Assembly (NCBI GenBank): GCA_017964485.1
Contig: JAGCRW010000021.1
Coordinates: 24,265-88,264 of the forward strand
Direction: 5' to 3'
Length of the DNA: 64,000 bases
DNA from: Muribaculaceae bacterium
GTDB taxonomy: Bacteria; Bacteroidota; Bacteroidia; Bacteroidales; Muribaculaceae
Below the pieces are notes generated by a model that saw only the letters and a list, made by a program, of their open reading frames with translations, was not told the DNA's origin and did not search any database. This document shows, one piece after another, positions 26,852 to 34,813 of the stretch. A program made the translations under genes and the position numbers. The first letter of the stretch is position 1; every line of letters begins with the position of its first letter.

Positions 26852-26863
26852 GCAAACGTTTGC
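26852..26863. promoter_or_regulatory. LacI-family-type operator palindrome
   Basis: GCAAACGTTTGC is a perfect 12-base palindrome with a central CG, the form bound by LacI/GalR-family regulators of maltose and starch genes. It lies 90 bases upstream of the amylase start, beyond its -7 element, and about 115 bases before the argR -7 element. Confidence 0.5.
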
Positions 26864-26966
26864 GGAACACTCTCAAAAAACATTGCAACACACTTGTTGC
26901 CGACATAAAATTGCAAATAAAATGCTGATTTTTGTTTTTTTATTAGGATAGTATTAAATTTTATTA

Positions 26967-26974
26967 TATCTTTG
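26967..26974 (+). promoter_or_regulatory. -7 element of argR
   Basis: TATCTTTG, 60 bases before the argR start. Confidence 0.5.
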
Positions 26975-27033
26975 CAAAAAAAGAAAAAGTGTAAAAATAT
27001 AACTTAGAATTACATCCTTAAAACAGACAAACA

Positions 27034-27528
27034 ATGAAGAATAAAAAAGAACGCTTACAGCTTATTGTAAATTTGATTAAGAAACATTGTATTGGAAGCC
27101 AAAATGAATTAGCAGAAATGCTTGAGAAGAATGGTTGCAAAGTGACTCAGGCAACCCTGTCGCGTGACTTAAAGGCGATGAAAATCACTAAGGTAGCAAC
27201 CAACGATGGAGGGTACATGTATATCATTCCCGACAATAACGACCTCCAGGACCAGTTGCTGATGAGTGGACGCAACAGTCTTACTGTGCAGCAACAAGTG
27301 GGATTTATGTCGATAGCCTTCTCAGGGCACATGGCAGTGATTAAGACACGCAACGGATATGCTGCAGGTCTTGCCTACGACATTGACATGAGTCGCTCCG
27401 AAGAGGTGCTGGGAACAATTGCGGGTGCCGACACAGTGTTTGCTATTATGCGTGAGGACGTCTCGCATGAAGATGCACTGAAGTTCTTCTCAAGATTTGT
27501 TCCTCTTGACAAGATACAAATTAAATAA
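27034..27528 (+). CDS. argR: Arginine repressor ArgR
   Basis: 164 residues. N-terminal winged helix-turn-helix: LQLIVNLIKKHCIGSQNELA and TQATLSRDLKAMKITKV. The C-terminal arginine-binding, trimer-forming domain includes GFMSIAFSGHMAVIKTR and LGTIAGADTVFAIMRED. In other bacteria it represses arginine synthesis genes when arginine is bound. It is 28 bases upstream of a degenerate ArgC homologue on the same strand, so the two are probably cotranscribed; the usual argG and argD neighbours are absent from the window. Confidence 0.92.
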   Translation: MKNKKERLQLIVNLIKKHCIGSQNELAEMLEKNGCKVTQATLSRDLKAMKITKVATNDGGYMYIIPDNNDLQDQLLMSGRNSLTVQQQVGFMSIAFSGHMAVIKTRNGYAAGLAYDIDMSRSEEVLGTIAGADTVFAIMREDVSHEDALKFFSRFVPLDKIQIK

Positions 27529-27556
27529 CATATAATATTCAACCATTTAAGATACT

Positions 27557-28459
27557 ATGATAGACATAGGAATAACAGGTGGCGAGACGATAATAGCCGG
27601 TGAACTGGTGCGGCTTTTAATTAATCATCCCGATGCTAGCGTGAAATGGGTGAGCAGTCACACCGAGCATGGCAAGTTGGCAAGAGTTCATAAAGGACTG
27701 ATAGGCGAATGTGACCTTGAGTTCAGCGAGCCAGTTGTCGATGATGTGGAATTGATATTCAACTGCGACCCGTTCGACAGTCCGCTATGCGACGATGCTA
27801 TCGCAAACAATGACAAGCTGCGTGTGATAGAATTGTCGCGCAGTTATGGCTTTGTCGATGGCGGAGGCATGTATGGCTTGTGCGAGATAAACCGCAAGTT
27901 TATGGTTCACGACTGTTATGGCTATGTGCTCATACCCTCGGCCGAGGCTATGGCAGTGCTGCTGGCACTGGTGCCGTTGGCAAATAACCATCTGCTTAAA
28001 AGTGATATTGACATAACTGTCAATTTCAATAACTGCTTCAACAACGACATCAATGTCAATTCTATCAAGCAAGAAATCAAGGCTGTGATTAGGGCCTTCG
28101 ACAGCGACTTTGCTGGAGCAGTGAACATCAAGCAAGAGGCTGGCACTACAACGCGTGGCTTGAAGGCCAATATTGAGGTGTCGGCACAAGCCGATATCGA
28201 CAGCATCAAAGACTTGTACAATGAGTACTACGATGATCATAACTTCACTTTTGTTGTAAACCAGCAGGTGGAAGAATCCGACGTGACCAACACCAACAAA
28301 TGCCTGCTTAACTTTGCTGTTGAAGATGACAAGTTGCACATAACATCGGTCATTGACGCTCTGCTCAAAGGCTCGGCAGGCAATGCCGTGCATGTTATGA
28401 ACCTGCTCTTCGGCCTCCACGAGAAAGCCGGTCTAGCACTCAAAGCGCAAGTGTTTTAA
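27557..28459 (+). CDS. ArgC-like protein lacking the catalytic cysteine and histidine
   Basis: 300 residues, homologous along its length to Bacteroidales N-acetyl-gamma-glutamyl-phosphate reductase: N-terminal GITGGETIIAGELVRLL, the central GMYGLCEINR, and the end VTNTNKCLLNF...LLKGSAGNAVHVMNLLFGL. The active site is gone. Where active enzymes have NPGCYxT this protein reads IPSAEAM (Ala129 at the Cys position); the glycine-rich SGxSGAG loop is replaced by NNCFNNDINVNS; the HRHxPEI motif is missing. It is about 20-40 residues shorter than usual. It is therefore unlikely to reduce the acyl phosphate. Cotranscription with argR suggests a binding or regulatory role, which is inference. The frame is intact, so it is not an obvious pseudogene. 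Confidence 0.85.
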   Translation: MIDIGITGGETIIAGELVRLLINHPDASVKWVSSHTEHGKLARVHKGLIGECDLEFSEPVVDDVELIFNCDPFDSPLCDDAIANNDKLRVIELSRSYGFVDGGGMYGLCEINRKFMVHDCYGYVLIPSAEAMAVLLALVPLANNHLLKSDIDITVNFNNCFNNDINVNSIKQEIKAVIRAFDSDFAGAVNIKQEAGTTTRGLKANIEVSAQADIDSIKDLYNEYYDDHNFTFVVNQQVEESDVTNTNKCLLNFAVEDDKLHITSVIDALLKGSAGNAVHVMNLLFGLHEKAGLALKAQVF

Positions 28460-28538
28460 TGGTTAAGAGGAGAGAGGGAAGAGTTTCCGATTTCCAATTA
28501 ACAAAGAACTGAGAATTATCAACTATAAACTATAAACC

Positions 28539-28982
28539 ATGTCAGTAAACAAAGTTATTCTTTTAGGAAATGTGGGTCGCGACCCTGATGTTCGCTATCC
28601 ATCGCAAGGCCAGACTGTTGCGTCGTTCCCATTAGCCACTAGCGACAGGGCTTACACCACCTCATCGGGTACACAAGTGCCTGAACGCACCGAGTGGCAC
28701 AACATCGTGATGTGGGGACGCAATGCCGAGGTTGCCGAGAAATACATCCGCAAAGGCTCAAGGCTTTATATTGAGGGCCGTCTGCGCACACGCAACTGGG
28801 AAGATAAGAACAAGATTAAACGCTACGTCACTGAAATCTACGTCGATTCGTTTGAGATGCTTGGAGGCGGACAGCGACCTGGAGATGCACCTGCTGCCAG
28901 CCAACCAGCACAACAGGCGGCGCAACCCGTACAACCTGCCGAGAGCAACACCACAGCAGAGGGCGACGAGGTGCCATTCTGA
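28539..28982 (+). CDS. ssb: Single-stranded DNA-binding protein
   Basis: 147 residues. The OB-fold begins VNKVILLGNVGRDPDVRYP and continues to about residue 105 (YIRKGSRLYIEGRLRTRNW). A Gln/Ala/Pro-rich linker leads to the acidic tip ending GDEVPF, which in SSB recruits replication and repair proteins. It coats single-stranded DNA as a tetramer. The gene follows the ArgC-like gene after 79 bases of AT-rich sequence containing AACTATAAACTATAAACC. Confidence 0.93.
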   Translation: MSVNKVILLGNVGRDPDVRYPSQGQTVASFPLATSDRAYTTSSGTQVPERTEWHNIVMWGRNAEVAEKYIRKGSRLYIEGRLRTRNWEDKNKIKRYVTEIYVDSFEMLGGGQRPGDAPAASQPAQQAAQPVQPAESNTTAEGDEVPF

Positions 28983-29087
28983 TGCAGGTAGATGCCAGAA
29001 AAATGCCTTGAGGTAGTCATTATTGTGTTCTTTGAGGTGTTTTTGGGGCACTATTTTAGAAAAAAACAGCAAATTACTGCAAAAATA

Positions 29088-29118
29088 TTTGCCAGTTCAA
29101 AAAAAAGCAGTACCTTTG
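29088..29118 (+). promoter_or_regulatory. Consensus Bacteroidales promoter of tRNA-Lys
   Basis: TTTG (29088-29091), 19 bases, TACCTTTG (29111-29118); the mature tRNA begins 16 bases later. Confidence 0.75.
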
Positions 29119-29133
29119 CATCGCTTTTACGGA

Positions 29134-29206
29134 GATTCGCTAGCTCAGTCGGTAGAGCACAACACTTTTAATGTTGGGGTCTTGGGTTCGAGCCCCAAGC
29201 GGATCA
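29134..29206 (+). tRNA. tRNA-Lys (anticodon TTT)
   Basis: Full cloverleaf: acceptor GATTCGC/GCGGATC with one G-T pair, D stem GCTC/GAGC, anticodon stem CAACA/TGTTG around CTTTTAA with anticodon TTT at 29167-29169, T stem TTGGG/CCCAA with loop TTCGAGC. Discriminator A at 29206; the CCA end is not encoded. Confidence 0.95.
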
Positions 29207-29211
29207 CAAAG

Positions 29212-29252
29212 AAAATGGCTAATGAACATGATGTTCGTTAGCCATTTTTTTG
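29212..29252 (+). terminator. Terminator after tRNA-Lys
   Basis: AAAATGGCTAATGAACAT pairs with ATGTTCGTTAGCCATTTT (one mismatch), followed by a T-run. The same hairpin may also stop the opposing glycosyltransferase transcript. Confidence 0.85.
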
Positions 29253-29263
29253 TTTAGAACTGC

Positions 29264-30013
29264 TTAGAACAGTCTTTTATGTTTCCAGTAGAAATATATC
29301 AGTGCCTTGATGTGGAGGCGGCCGAGTTTTGAGAAGGGGCGTTTTTTTGTTGAACGGCGGTAGTCGTGGATGATGGTGTGGTTGTTCAGGCAGTGTATGC
29401 GCCAGCCCTCTTTCTTAATGCGCAGGCACCAGTCGGCGTCTTCTGGGCCATAAAAGATGTGCTCGTCAAGCAGGCCCACTTTGTCGACCACCTCACGACT
29501 GAACATTTGGCATGCGCCAATGACGTATAATGGTTCAATGATGCCTTCTTCGTTGGGCTCATATTTTGTTTTGTTGCCAATTCCCAGCACGTTGCGCAGC
29601 TTTATAATCAGTCCGGGATATGGCTTGCAGCTATCCTGAGGAATACCTTCTTTGTCAACGAGTCGGCAGGAACACAGCCCCACGTCGGGGTGAGAGTCAA
29701 GATGCTGGCTCATGGCATTTATAGCGGTGGTGGTCGCCTCGGTGTCGTTGTCTAGCAGCAGGAGTTTTTCGCCTTCAGCTACTTTTATTCCCTGGTTGCG
29801 CGCCGCTGCCACGCCACGATTCTCGTTGTTGACGATAAGTTGCAGTTGGGGATAGTTCTCTCGCAGAAACTCGAGGGTGCCATCAGTGGAATGGTTGTCG
29901 ATGATAATTATCTCGCACGACGTGTCAGCAATGAAGTCTTGCAACGATGCTAAACAACGAGTCAAGAATCCTAACCCGTTGTAAGTGATAACTATGATTG
30001 ATAACCGCTTCAT
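29264..30013 (-). CDS. Family 2 glycosyltransferase
   Basis: GT-A fold enzyme of 249 residues: SIIVITYNGLGFLTRCLASL at the start, IIIDNHSTDGT, the metal-binding LLLDNDTEATT (about 92-102), and GPEDADWCLRIKKEGWR, the acceptor-side motif of rhamnosyl- and related transferases (ExxD-x-D-W-C-x-R). No transmembrane helix is visible, so it acts at the cytoplasmic face. It is 51 bases after the radical SAM gene on the same strand, and they are probably one operon. Sugar and acceptor are unknown. Confidence 0.87.
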   Translation of the reverse strand: MKRLSIIVITYNGLGFLTRCLASLQDFIADTSCEIIIIDNHSTDGTLEFLRENYPQLQLIVNNENRGVAAARNQGIKVAEGEKLLLLDNDTEATTTAINAMSQHLDSHPDVGLCSCRLVDKEGIPQDSCKPYPGLIIKLRNVLGIGNKTKYEPNEEGIIEPLYVIGACQMFSREVVDKVGLLDEHIFYGPEDADWCLRIKKEGWRIHCLNNHTIIHDYRRSTKKRPFSKLGRLHIKALIYFYWKHKRLF

Positions 30014-30064
30014 ACTTTATGTGCTAAGGGCCTATAACCAATGCCCCATAATAATGGCCTCAAA

Positions 30065-31507
30065 TTATCCAAACAGCTTAATCTTCAGCGCTCTTGCGGC
30101 ATGGGTAAACTCGCTCCAGCTCGAGAAGCGTTTAGTCTGCTTGCAGATGAAGTCCCACGAGAGGAAATAACTGAGGTTGTTCTTGAAGAGAATTCTCTCC
30201 ATCTCTTTTGACGAGATGTTGGGCAGATTGAGGATTGACTCGCACTGCACGTCGGTGGGCACGTAGTCGGGCGTTGAGAGCCAGTTGTTCTCCTTGCAGA
30301 GCTTGTAGAACTCGGTGCCTGGGAATGGCGACACGATGTTGAACATCACCTGGTCAACCTTCAGTTTCTTGGCCTCTTTGAGGGTGTGGCGCAGCGTCTC
30401 TTTTGTCTCAAGCGGGCTGCTGCCAATCAGCACATTGAGCTTCACAGGCACGTTGTATTTCTTGAGCAGACCAATGGCCTCGTAGATTTGTTCGGTTGTG
30501 ATGCCTTTGCGCACATACTTGAGGATTTCGTCGTTAAACGACTCCACACCGAGGTCAACATAGCAGCATCCGCTCTCGCCGAGCATCTTGGCGATGGGCT
30601 CGGTGATGGCGTCAACGCGCGCCTGACAGCCCCACAGCATGCCATATTTCTTCATGATATCGCACAGCTGGCGAGTGCGCTCCTCGTTCCAGATAAAGTT
30701 GTCGTCCATGAATCCAATGGCCTGATAGCCTTTTTCATGGAGCATTGCCATCTCGCGGTCAACACTCTCGGGAGAGCGGTAGGAGATGGGTGGCTTGTGG
30801 CCGTTGAAGCGCTTGTTCTCAATCTCGCGGGCGAAGGTCAGCGAACTAGGCACGCAGTAAATACAGTGATACGGGCAGTTGCGCGATGTAAAGGCTGTGG
30901 TATAGCCTTTATGCTTGATTTTGGGGTTATAGTAACGCCTGTCGGCTATGAAATGGCGAGCTGGCAGTGGCAGAGAGTCTAGATCCTTGATGAGTGGGCG
31001 GAAGCCGTTGTTTATTCTTCTGCCTAAGTTCATCCACGAGATTCCCAGGATGTTGAAGAATGATGTCTTGCCGTCGTTGATGGCGTGCAGGAGTTCAACA
31101 ATCGTTGCCTCGGGCTCGCCTCTTACGATGAAGATGCGGTCGTTGACAAGGCATTTCTCGATGAAATAGGACGGTCCAGGCCCCATAAGGATGACACGCG
31201 AGTCGGGGCGATACCTTTGCAGTATTTCTATGGCTTTGATGTCGCTCTCGATAGAGAGGTTCACCGTCCAGATGCAATAAATGTCGCTATTGTCTTTGTT
31301 GAGGAACTCTCTGTAGTCCTGCTCATTTTTATTGTAGAAGACGAAGTCTTGATAGTCTACTTCGCCCAGGTTTTCGTTCTCGACAACACCTATTACCGTG
31401 AGTTCATATATGTTAGGAGCCAAGTACACCACCCTTGTGCATCCCGCCGAACGCTCTGCTGGGCGGTTGCCGTCAAGGACTGGGGGTACTAAGAACGTTA
31501 TCTTCAT
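30065..31507 (-). CDS. B12-binding-domain radical SAM protein
   Basis: 480 residues. The first about 130 residues form a Rossmann-like cobalamin-binding domain (ITFLVPPVLDGNRPAERS, RVILMGPGPSYF), but the classical DxHxxG loop is not evident. The radical SAM core has the 4Fe-4S motif CPYHCIYC (about 210-217), then SPESVDREMAML, GFMDDNFIW, and DLGVESFNDEILKYVRKG. The family (BchE-like) performs methylation or ring and carbon-skeleton changes. Upstream of a glycosyltransferase, it may modify a lipid or glycan; this is inference from the pairing. Start ATG is at the edge of a promoter-poor AT-rich gap. Confidence 0.88.
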   Translation of the reverse strand: MKITFLVPPVLDGNRPAERSAGCTRVVYLAPNIYELTVIGVVENENLGEVDYQDFVFYNKNEQDYREFLNKDNSDIYCIWTVNLSIESDIKAIEILQRYRPDSRVILMGPGPSYFIEKCLVNDRIFIVRGEPEATIVELLHAINDGKTSFFNILGISWMNLGRRINNGFRPLIKDLDSLPLPARHFIADRRYYNPKIKHKGYTTAFTSRNCPYHCIYCVPSSLTFAREIENKRFNGHKPPISYRSPESVDREMAMLHEKGYQAIGFMDDNFIWNEERTRQLCDIMKKYGMLWGCQARVDAITEPIAKMLGESGCCYVDLGVESFNDEILKYVRKGITTEQIYEAIGLLKKYNVPVKLNVLIGSSPLETKETLRHTLKEAKKLKVDQVMFNIVSPFPGTEFYKLCKENNWLSTPDYVPTDVQCESILNLPNISSKEMERILFKNNLSYFLSWDFICKQTKRFSSWSEFTHAARALKIKLFG

Positions 31508-31604
31508 AAATAAGTTGCGTAATTACTATATATAAGAACGAGAAAAAAGGTGTTTTGGTACGTTGTTGTTAATAAATTTTCAATTAATGTTTAATGGATA
31601 AACT

Positions 31605-31625
31605 CTCCCTCTGAGATAGAGGGAG
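31605..31625 (-). terminator. Hairpin after the small lipoprotein gene
   Basis: CTCCCTCT and AGAGGGAG form a perfect 8-bp stem. T-run on the minus strand is weak, so the terminator call is tentative. Confidence 0.35.
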
Positions 31626-31661
31626 TTGTGGGTGTGTGACAATACCGCGACAATACTATAT

Positions 31662-31868
31662 TTAGTAGCGTTCGGTGTCGTCGTTGTCGATTTCGCTGTT
31701 GATTTGAAATGTGTCGTTTACTGCCTCATCGTCATAGACCTCATTGTAGTCAAACATACCGTCCTCATAGGTCATCATGCGGTTGCAGCTCGAGGCTGTG
31801 AGGGCTAGAGTGATGGTAAAGAATGCCGTCAACATACCTATAGTGAGTGTTTTTCTGATCTTTTTCAT
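31662..31868 (-). CDS. Small putative lipoprotein
   Basis: 68 residues. Basic start KKIRKTLTIGMLTAFF, hydrophobic stretch and lipobox LTASSC point to a lipoprotein with a mature part of about 42 residues that is strongly acidic (YEDGMFDYNEVYDDEAVND, EIDNDD). No family recognised. It lies 31 bases after the TerB-like gene on the same strand and probably forms the end of the inositol-phosphate synthase operon. The acidic tail would suit calcium or cation binding, but nothing proves it. Confidence 0.55.
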   Translation of the reverse strand: MKKIRKTLTIGMLTAFFTITLALTASSCNRMMTYEDGMFDYNEVYDDEAVNDTFQINSEIDNDDTERY

Positions 31869-31899
31869 CGTGGTGTTATGTTAAGTGGTTAAAAGGTTT

Positions 31900-32229
31900 T
31901 TATTTAAGCAATTTGTCGATGCCTATCTCGTGGCAGGCATGGTTGAGCAGTGCTATCTCAGCGTCGTCGGCAATGTTGTCGCTGTCGATAATTTCCACCA
32001 TCATCTGTGCCAGTTGCAGCTTCTTGTCGTCGACCATGTTCTTGAGCACCTCGATGGCGTGCTCGCACTTAAGGTCATAGGCGACGACAAACGAGTTGTG
32101 GTCGATTTCCAGCTTTTGGCAGATGAGGTTGATGGTAATCATCTCCTCAAAGACAATCTGGCTGTCGGCGTTTGCCATCTCGATGAGCAGGCTCAGGAGC
32201 GCTATTTTCTCTTGATCAGTGAATTGCAT
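31900..32229 (-). CDS. Small TerB-like helical protein
   Basis: 109 residues from the start MQFTDQEKIALLSLLIEMAN. The pattern of an acidic helical bundle (ADSQIVFEEMITINLIC, MMVEIIDSDNIADDAEIALL) resembles the TerB/DjlA fold, whose members bind metal ions in the paired Asp/Glu positions. A longer reading frame begins 13 codons upstream but lies in the leader. It sits between myo-inositol-phosphate synthase and a small lipoprotein on the same strand. Function unknown. Confidence 0.6.
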   Translation of the reverse strand: MQFTDQEKIALLSLLIEMANADSQIVFEEMITINLICQKLEIDHNSFVVAYDLKCEHAIEVLKNMVDDKKLQLAQMMVEIIDSDNIADDAEIALLNHACHEIGIDKLLK

Positions 32230-32314
32230 AGTGGCTTTCCCTTTGAAAGAGTGAGCCTCGCACGGCAAAGTGGGAGGCTCACTTTTCAGATATTTAGGAA
32301 GTTAGTTTAGTGTC

Positions 32315-33622
32315 TTAGTCGATTTCCTCGTCGGCCTCGTAGCCACCCATCTCGCGGATAGCGTTCTTGAGCATCACATGCTGCTGGAAGAGGTGGTTAA
32401 CGGGAATCTCGTCAACGGTATAGTCGTGCATTGGGCTCTTGAGGAAGAAGCTCAGGAAGCGCTGAGTGCCATAGCGGCCGGCGCGGTGAGCAAGGTCCAT
32501 GAGCAAGCACAGGTCAAGGCAGAGGGGAGCTGCGAGGATAGAGTCGCGGCACAGGAAGTTGATCTTGATCTGCATGGGATATCCCATCCAGCCGAAGATG
32601 TCGATGTTGTCCCAGCCTTCCTTGTTGTCGTTGCGGGGTGGATAGTAGTTGATGCGAACCTTGTGGAAGATGTCGCTGTAGAGGTCGGGCTGATCTTCGG
32701 CAACGAGGATTGACTCGAGGGTCGAAAGTTTGCTCACCTCTTTAGTGCGGAAGTTTGCGGGCTCGTCAAGCACGAGGCCGTCGCGGTTACCCAGGATGTT
32801 GGTCGAGAACCAGCCGCTCATACCGAGCATGCGGGCGCCGATGATAGGAGCGAAACCGCTCTTCACGAGAGTCTGGCCAGTCTTGAAGTCCTTGCCGGCG
32901 ATGGGCACCTTGGTCTCCTCGCTCAGTTGCCACATTGCGGGGATGTCAACGGTGGTGTTAGGAGCACCCATGATGAATGGGCAGTCCTCCTTGAGTGCTG
33001 CGTAGGCATAGCACATAGAGGGAGCGATGTGGTCAACATCGTTGGCCTTCATGGCAGCCTCGAGCTGCTCGAGGGTATAGTGAACGTTCTTGTCGGGAGC
33101 GACGTAGATCTCAGTAGAAGCTGCCCAGAGGACAACAACACGGTCAACGCCAGTCTCAGCCTTGAAGTTGCGGATATCTTCGCGCACCTGCTCCATCATG
33201 TCCCAGCGGTCTTTGCACTGCTTTACGTTGTCGCCGTCGAGGCGCTTAGCGTAGTTCTTGTCGAAAGCGGCCTTTAAAGGCTTAATCTTAAGCAACTCGT
33301 CCTTTACTGGCTCGATGTCTTTCTCTTTGAGCACCTCAGCGTTGATAGCGCTCTCATAAGCGTTAACGGGATATACGTCCCAAGCGGCGAACTCGATGTC
33401 ATCGAGAGTTGCCAGGGGCACGATATCTTTGTAATGCAAGTATTTCTTGTTCTCGCCGCGTCCAATGCGGATTTTGTCGTACTGTGTCATTGAGCCAACA
33501 GGCTTTGCAAGACCCTTACGAGCCATCATGACACCAGTGATGAATGTGGTGCTCACAGCACCAAGTCCTACTACCATAATACCTAATTTGCCGGTAGCGG
33601 GTTTTACGTTTGGATTACTCAT
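32315..33622 (-). CDS. ino1: Inositol-3-phosphate synthase
   Basis: 435 residues, the length of bacterial MIPS. NAD-binding VVGLGAVSTTFITG (about 16-29); LWAASTE and the DHIAPSMCYAYAAL stretch; the active-site region AGKDFKTGQTLVKSGFAPII; and SWFSTN-type GMSGWFSTNILGNRDG. It converts glucose 6-phosphate to 1L-myo-inositol 1-phosphate with NAD+ as a recycled cofactor. In Bacteroides thetaiotaomicron the same enzyme begins inositol lipid synthesis. Here it is the first gene of a transcript with the TerB-like and lipoprotein genes, 400 bases from the rest of the inositol lipid block, all on the same strand. Confidence 0.93.
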   Translation of the reverse strand: MSNPNVKPATGKLGIMVVGLGAVSTTFITGVMMARKGLAKPVGSMTQYDKIRIGRGENKKYLHYKDIVPLATLDDIEFAAWDVYPVNAYESAINAEVLKEKDIEPVKDELLKIKPLKAAFDKNYAKRLDGDNVKQCKDRWDMMEQVREDIRNFKAETGVDRVVVLWAASTEIYVAPDKNVHYTLEQLEAAMKANDVDHIAPSMCYAYAALKEDCPFIMGAPNTTVDIPAMWQLSEETKVPIAGKDFKTGQTLVKSGFAPIIGARMLGMSGWFSTNILGNRDGLVLDEPANFRTKEVSKLSTLESILVAEDQPDLYSDIFHKVRINYYPPRNDNKEGWDNIDIFGWMGYPMQIKINFLCRDSILAAPLCLDLCLLMDLAHRAGRYGTQRFLSFFLKSPMHDYTVDEIPVNHLFQQHVMLKNAIREMGGYEADEEID

Positions 33623-33691
33623 AGTAAAAATAAATTTATCGTTCTGTTAGTTATTATTCTCGTTTTTGCGCTTTTAGCAAAAAAAGCGCTG

Positions 33692-33722
33692 TAAAGGTAC
33701 TACCTTTTTCTTAACCACAAAA
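33692..33722 (-). promoter_or_regulatory. Promoter of the inositol-phosphate synthase transcript
   Basis: Minus strand TTTG at 33718-33721 region, 18 bases, then TACCTTTA (33692-33699). One mismatch to the -7 consensus. The rest of 33723-34021 shows nothing else recognised. Confidence 0.45.
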
Positions 33723-34021
33723 CGATTTAAGAAACTTTAATCGTTAAATATGCACAACGACGCAGGGTTTTGGTGAAGAGTGTTTAAATTTCATAGATAA
33801 ATGGCGATTTATAGTTAATGAAATTAAATGCTACCCCGCAGTTTTTGGCCCTAAAAATGCGTTTTTTAGCCCCTTTTTTGTTTTGGTTAGAAAAAACAAC
33901 TATAACCAACCAATCCCTATGTCCTGCCTTGAGATGGCACACATAGGGCTTGCCAAAATTAGAATTGTGTGTGTTATGGTTAAGTTGTTACAGTTGTTTT
34001 ATATAACAGCCAAAGCACAAA

Positions 34022-34732
34022 TTATACATTTTGCATTAATAAAGTTGGCACTTCAGCGAGTTTTTTGATGGTGTTCGGGTGGGTTTGAGCATCTTCGTCA
34101 GCAGTCCAGCCTTTGCCTTTGAGCCAGATGGTTTGGCAGCCGATAGACTCGGCAGGCAGGATGTCTTTCTTGAGGCTGTCGCCAACGACTAGTACCTCGT
34201 TAGGCTCCATTTCGAGCACGTCAACGCCTAGTTTGAAGATGACAGGGTTGGGCTTACGCACGCCAACCACGGCGCTCTCTATGACACCGCGGAAGTAGCG
34301 ACGCAGGTCGAAGTCGCGCAACACGCTATCAACGTTTCCGTAGAAATTGCTCACGAGCATCATAGGGTAGTGCTGGCTCAGCAGCTCTAGCGTGGGGCGT
34401 GCCTCCTCGATGCTGGCGCGTGCCGCGTCGTAGCAGTATTGGGCAATTTGCTGTGCCAGTGGCTCTATATCGTCGCATTGGAGGTGCCCTTTGTCAACTA
34501 GGTCTTGCAGCTCGATGCGCATCTTCTTTAGCAGCAGGTCGTGGAAGTTGTCGTTGGGGAGGATGTGACGCACTTTAGCAAGTTCGCGCTCAGCCATCAC
34601 ATAGCTGTCGCGGAACTGCTCTTTGGTAACTGGCACACCAGCCGCCTGGTATCCGTCCCAAATAACCTCGCTCCAATGCACACCGCGGCTGTCAATCGTG
34701 CCGCCATAGTCAAAGATGATGCCCTTTATCAT
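34022..34732 (-). CDS. HAD-superfamily hydrolase
   Basis: 236 residues starting MIKGIIFDYGGTIDS; upstream codons in the frame lie in the gap. HAD motifs: FDYGGT (nucleophile Asp), LVSNFYG (motif II), VRKPNPVIF (motif III Lys) and VVGDSLKKDI (motif IV). The second motif-I residue is Gly, not Asp, so the usual acid/base Asp is missing. That is common in the DxGGT subgroup, but activity cannot be assumed. In the inositol lipid cluster of Bacteroides a phosphatase removes the inositol-bound phosphate from phosphatidylinositol phosphate; the location here fits that step. Confidence 0.82.
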   Translation of the reverse strand: MIKGIIFDYGGTIDSRGVHWSEVIWDGYQAAGVPVTKEQFRDSYVMAERELAKVRHILPNDNFHDLLLKKMRIELQDLVDKGHLQCDDIEPLAQQIAQYCYDAARASIEEARPTLELLSQHYPMMLVSNFYGNVDSVLRDFDLRRYFRGVIESAVVGVRKPNPVIFKLGVDVLEMEPNEVLVVGDSLKKDILPAESIGCQTIWLKGKGWTADEDAQTHPNTIKKLAEVPTLLMQNV

Positions 34733-34786
34733 AGTAACATGGTTTTGCCGCAAGCTAGTTTTTAGATGTCCTAGAAAATCTAGAAT

Positions 34787-34813
34787 CACTTAAAACTTAA
34801 CACTTATCACTTA
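34787..34813. repeat. CACTTAAAACTTAACACTT short-period repeat starting at a stop codon
   Basis: Read on the minus strand it begins at the TGA stop of the phosphatidyltransferase and continues TAAGTGTTAAGTTTTAAGTG. The same sequence follows pdxA at 37494-37527, and TCTAGAA flanks both copies. Confidence 0.7.

Noticed and set aside
26763-27033. Riboswitch or leader upstream of argR
   Set aside because: No conserved fold was recognisable; only a promoter and a palindrome could be supported.
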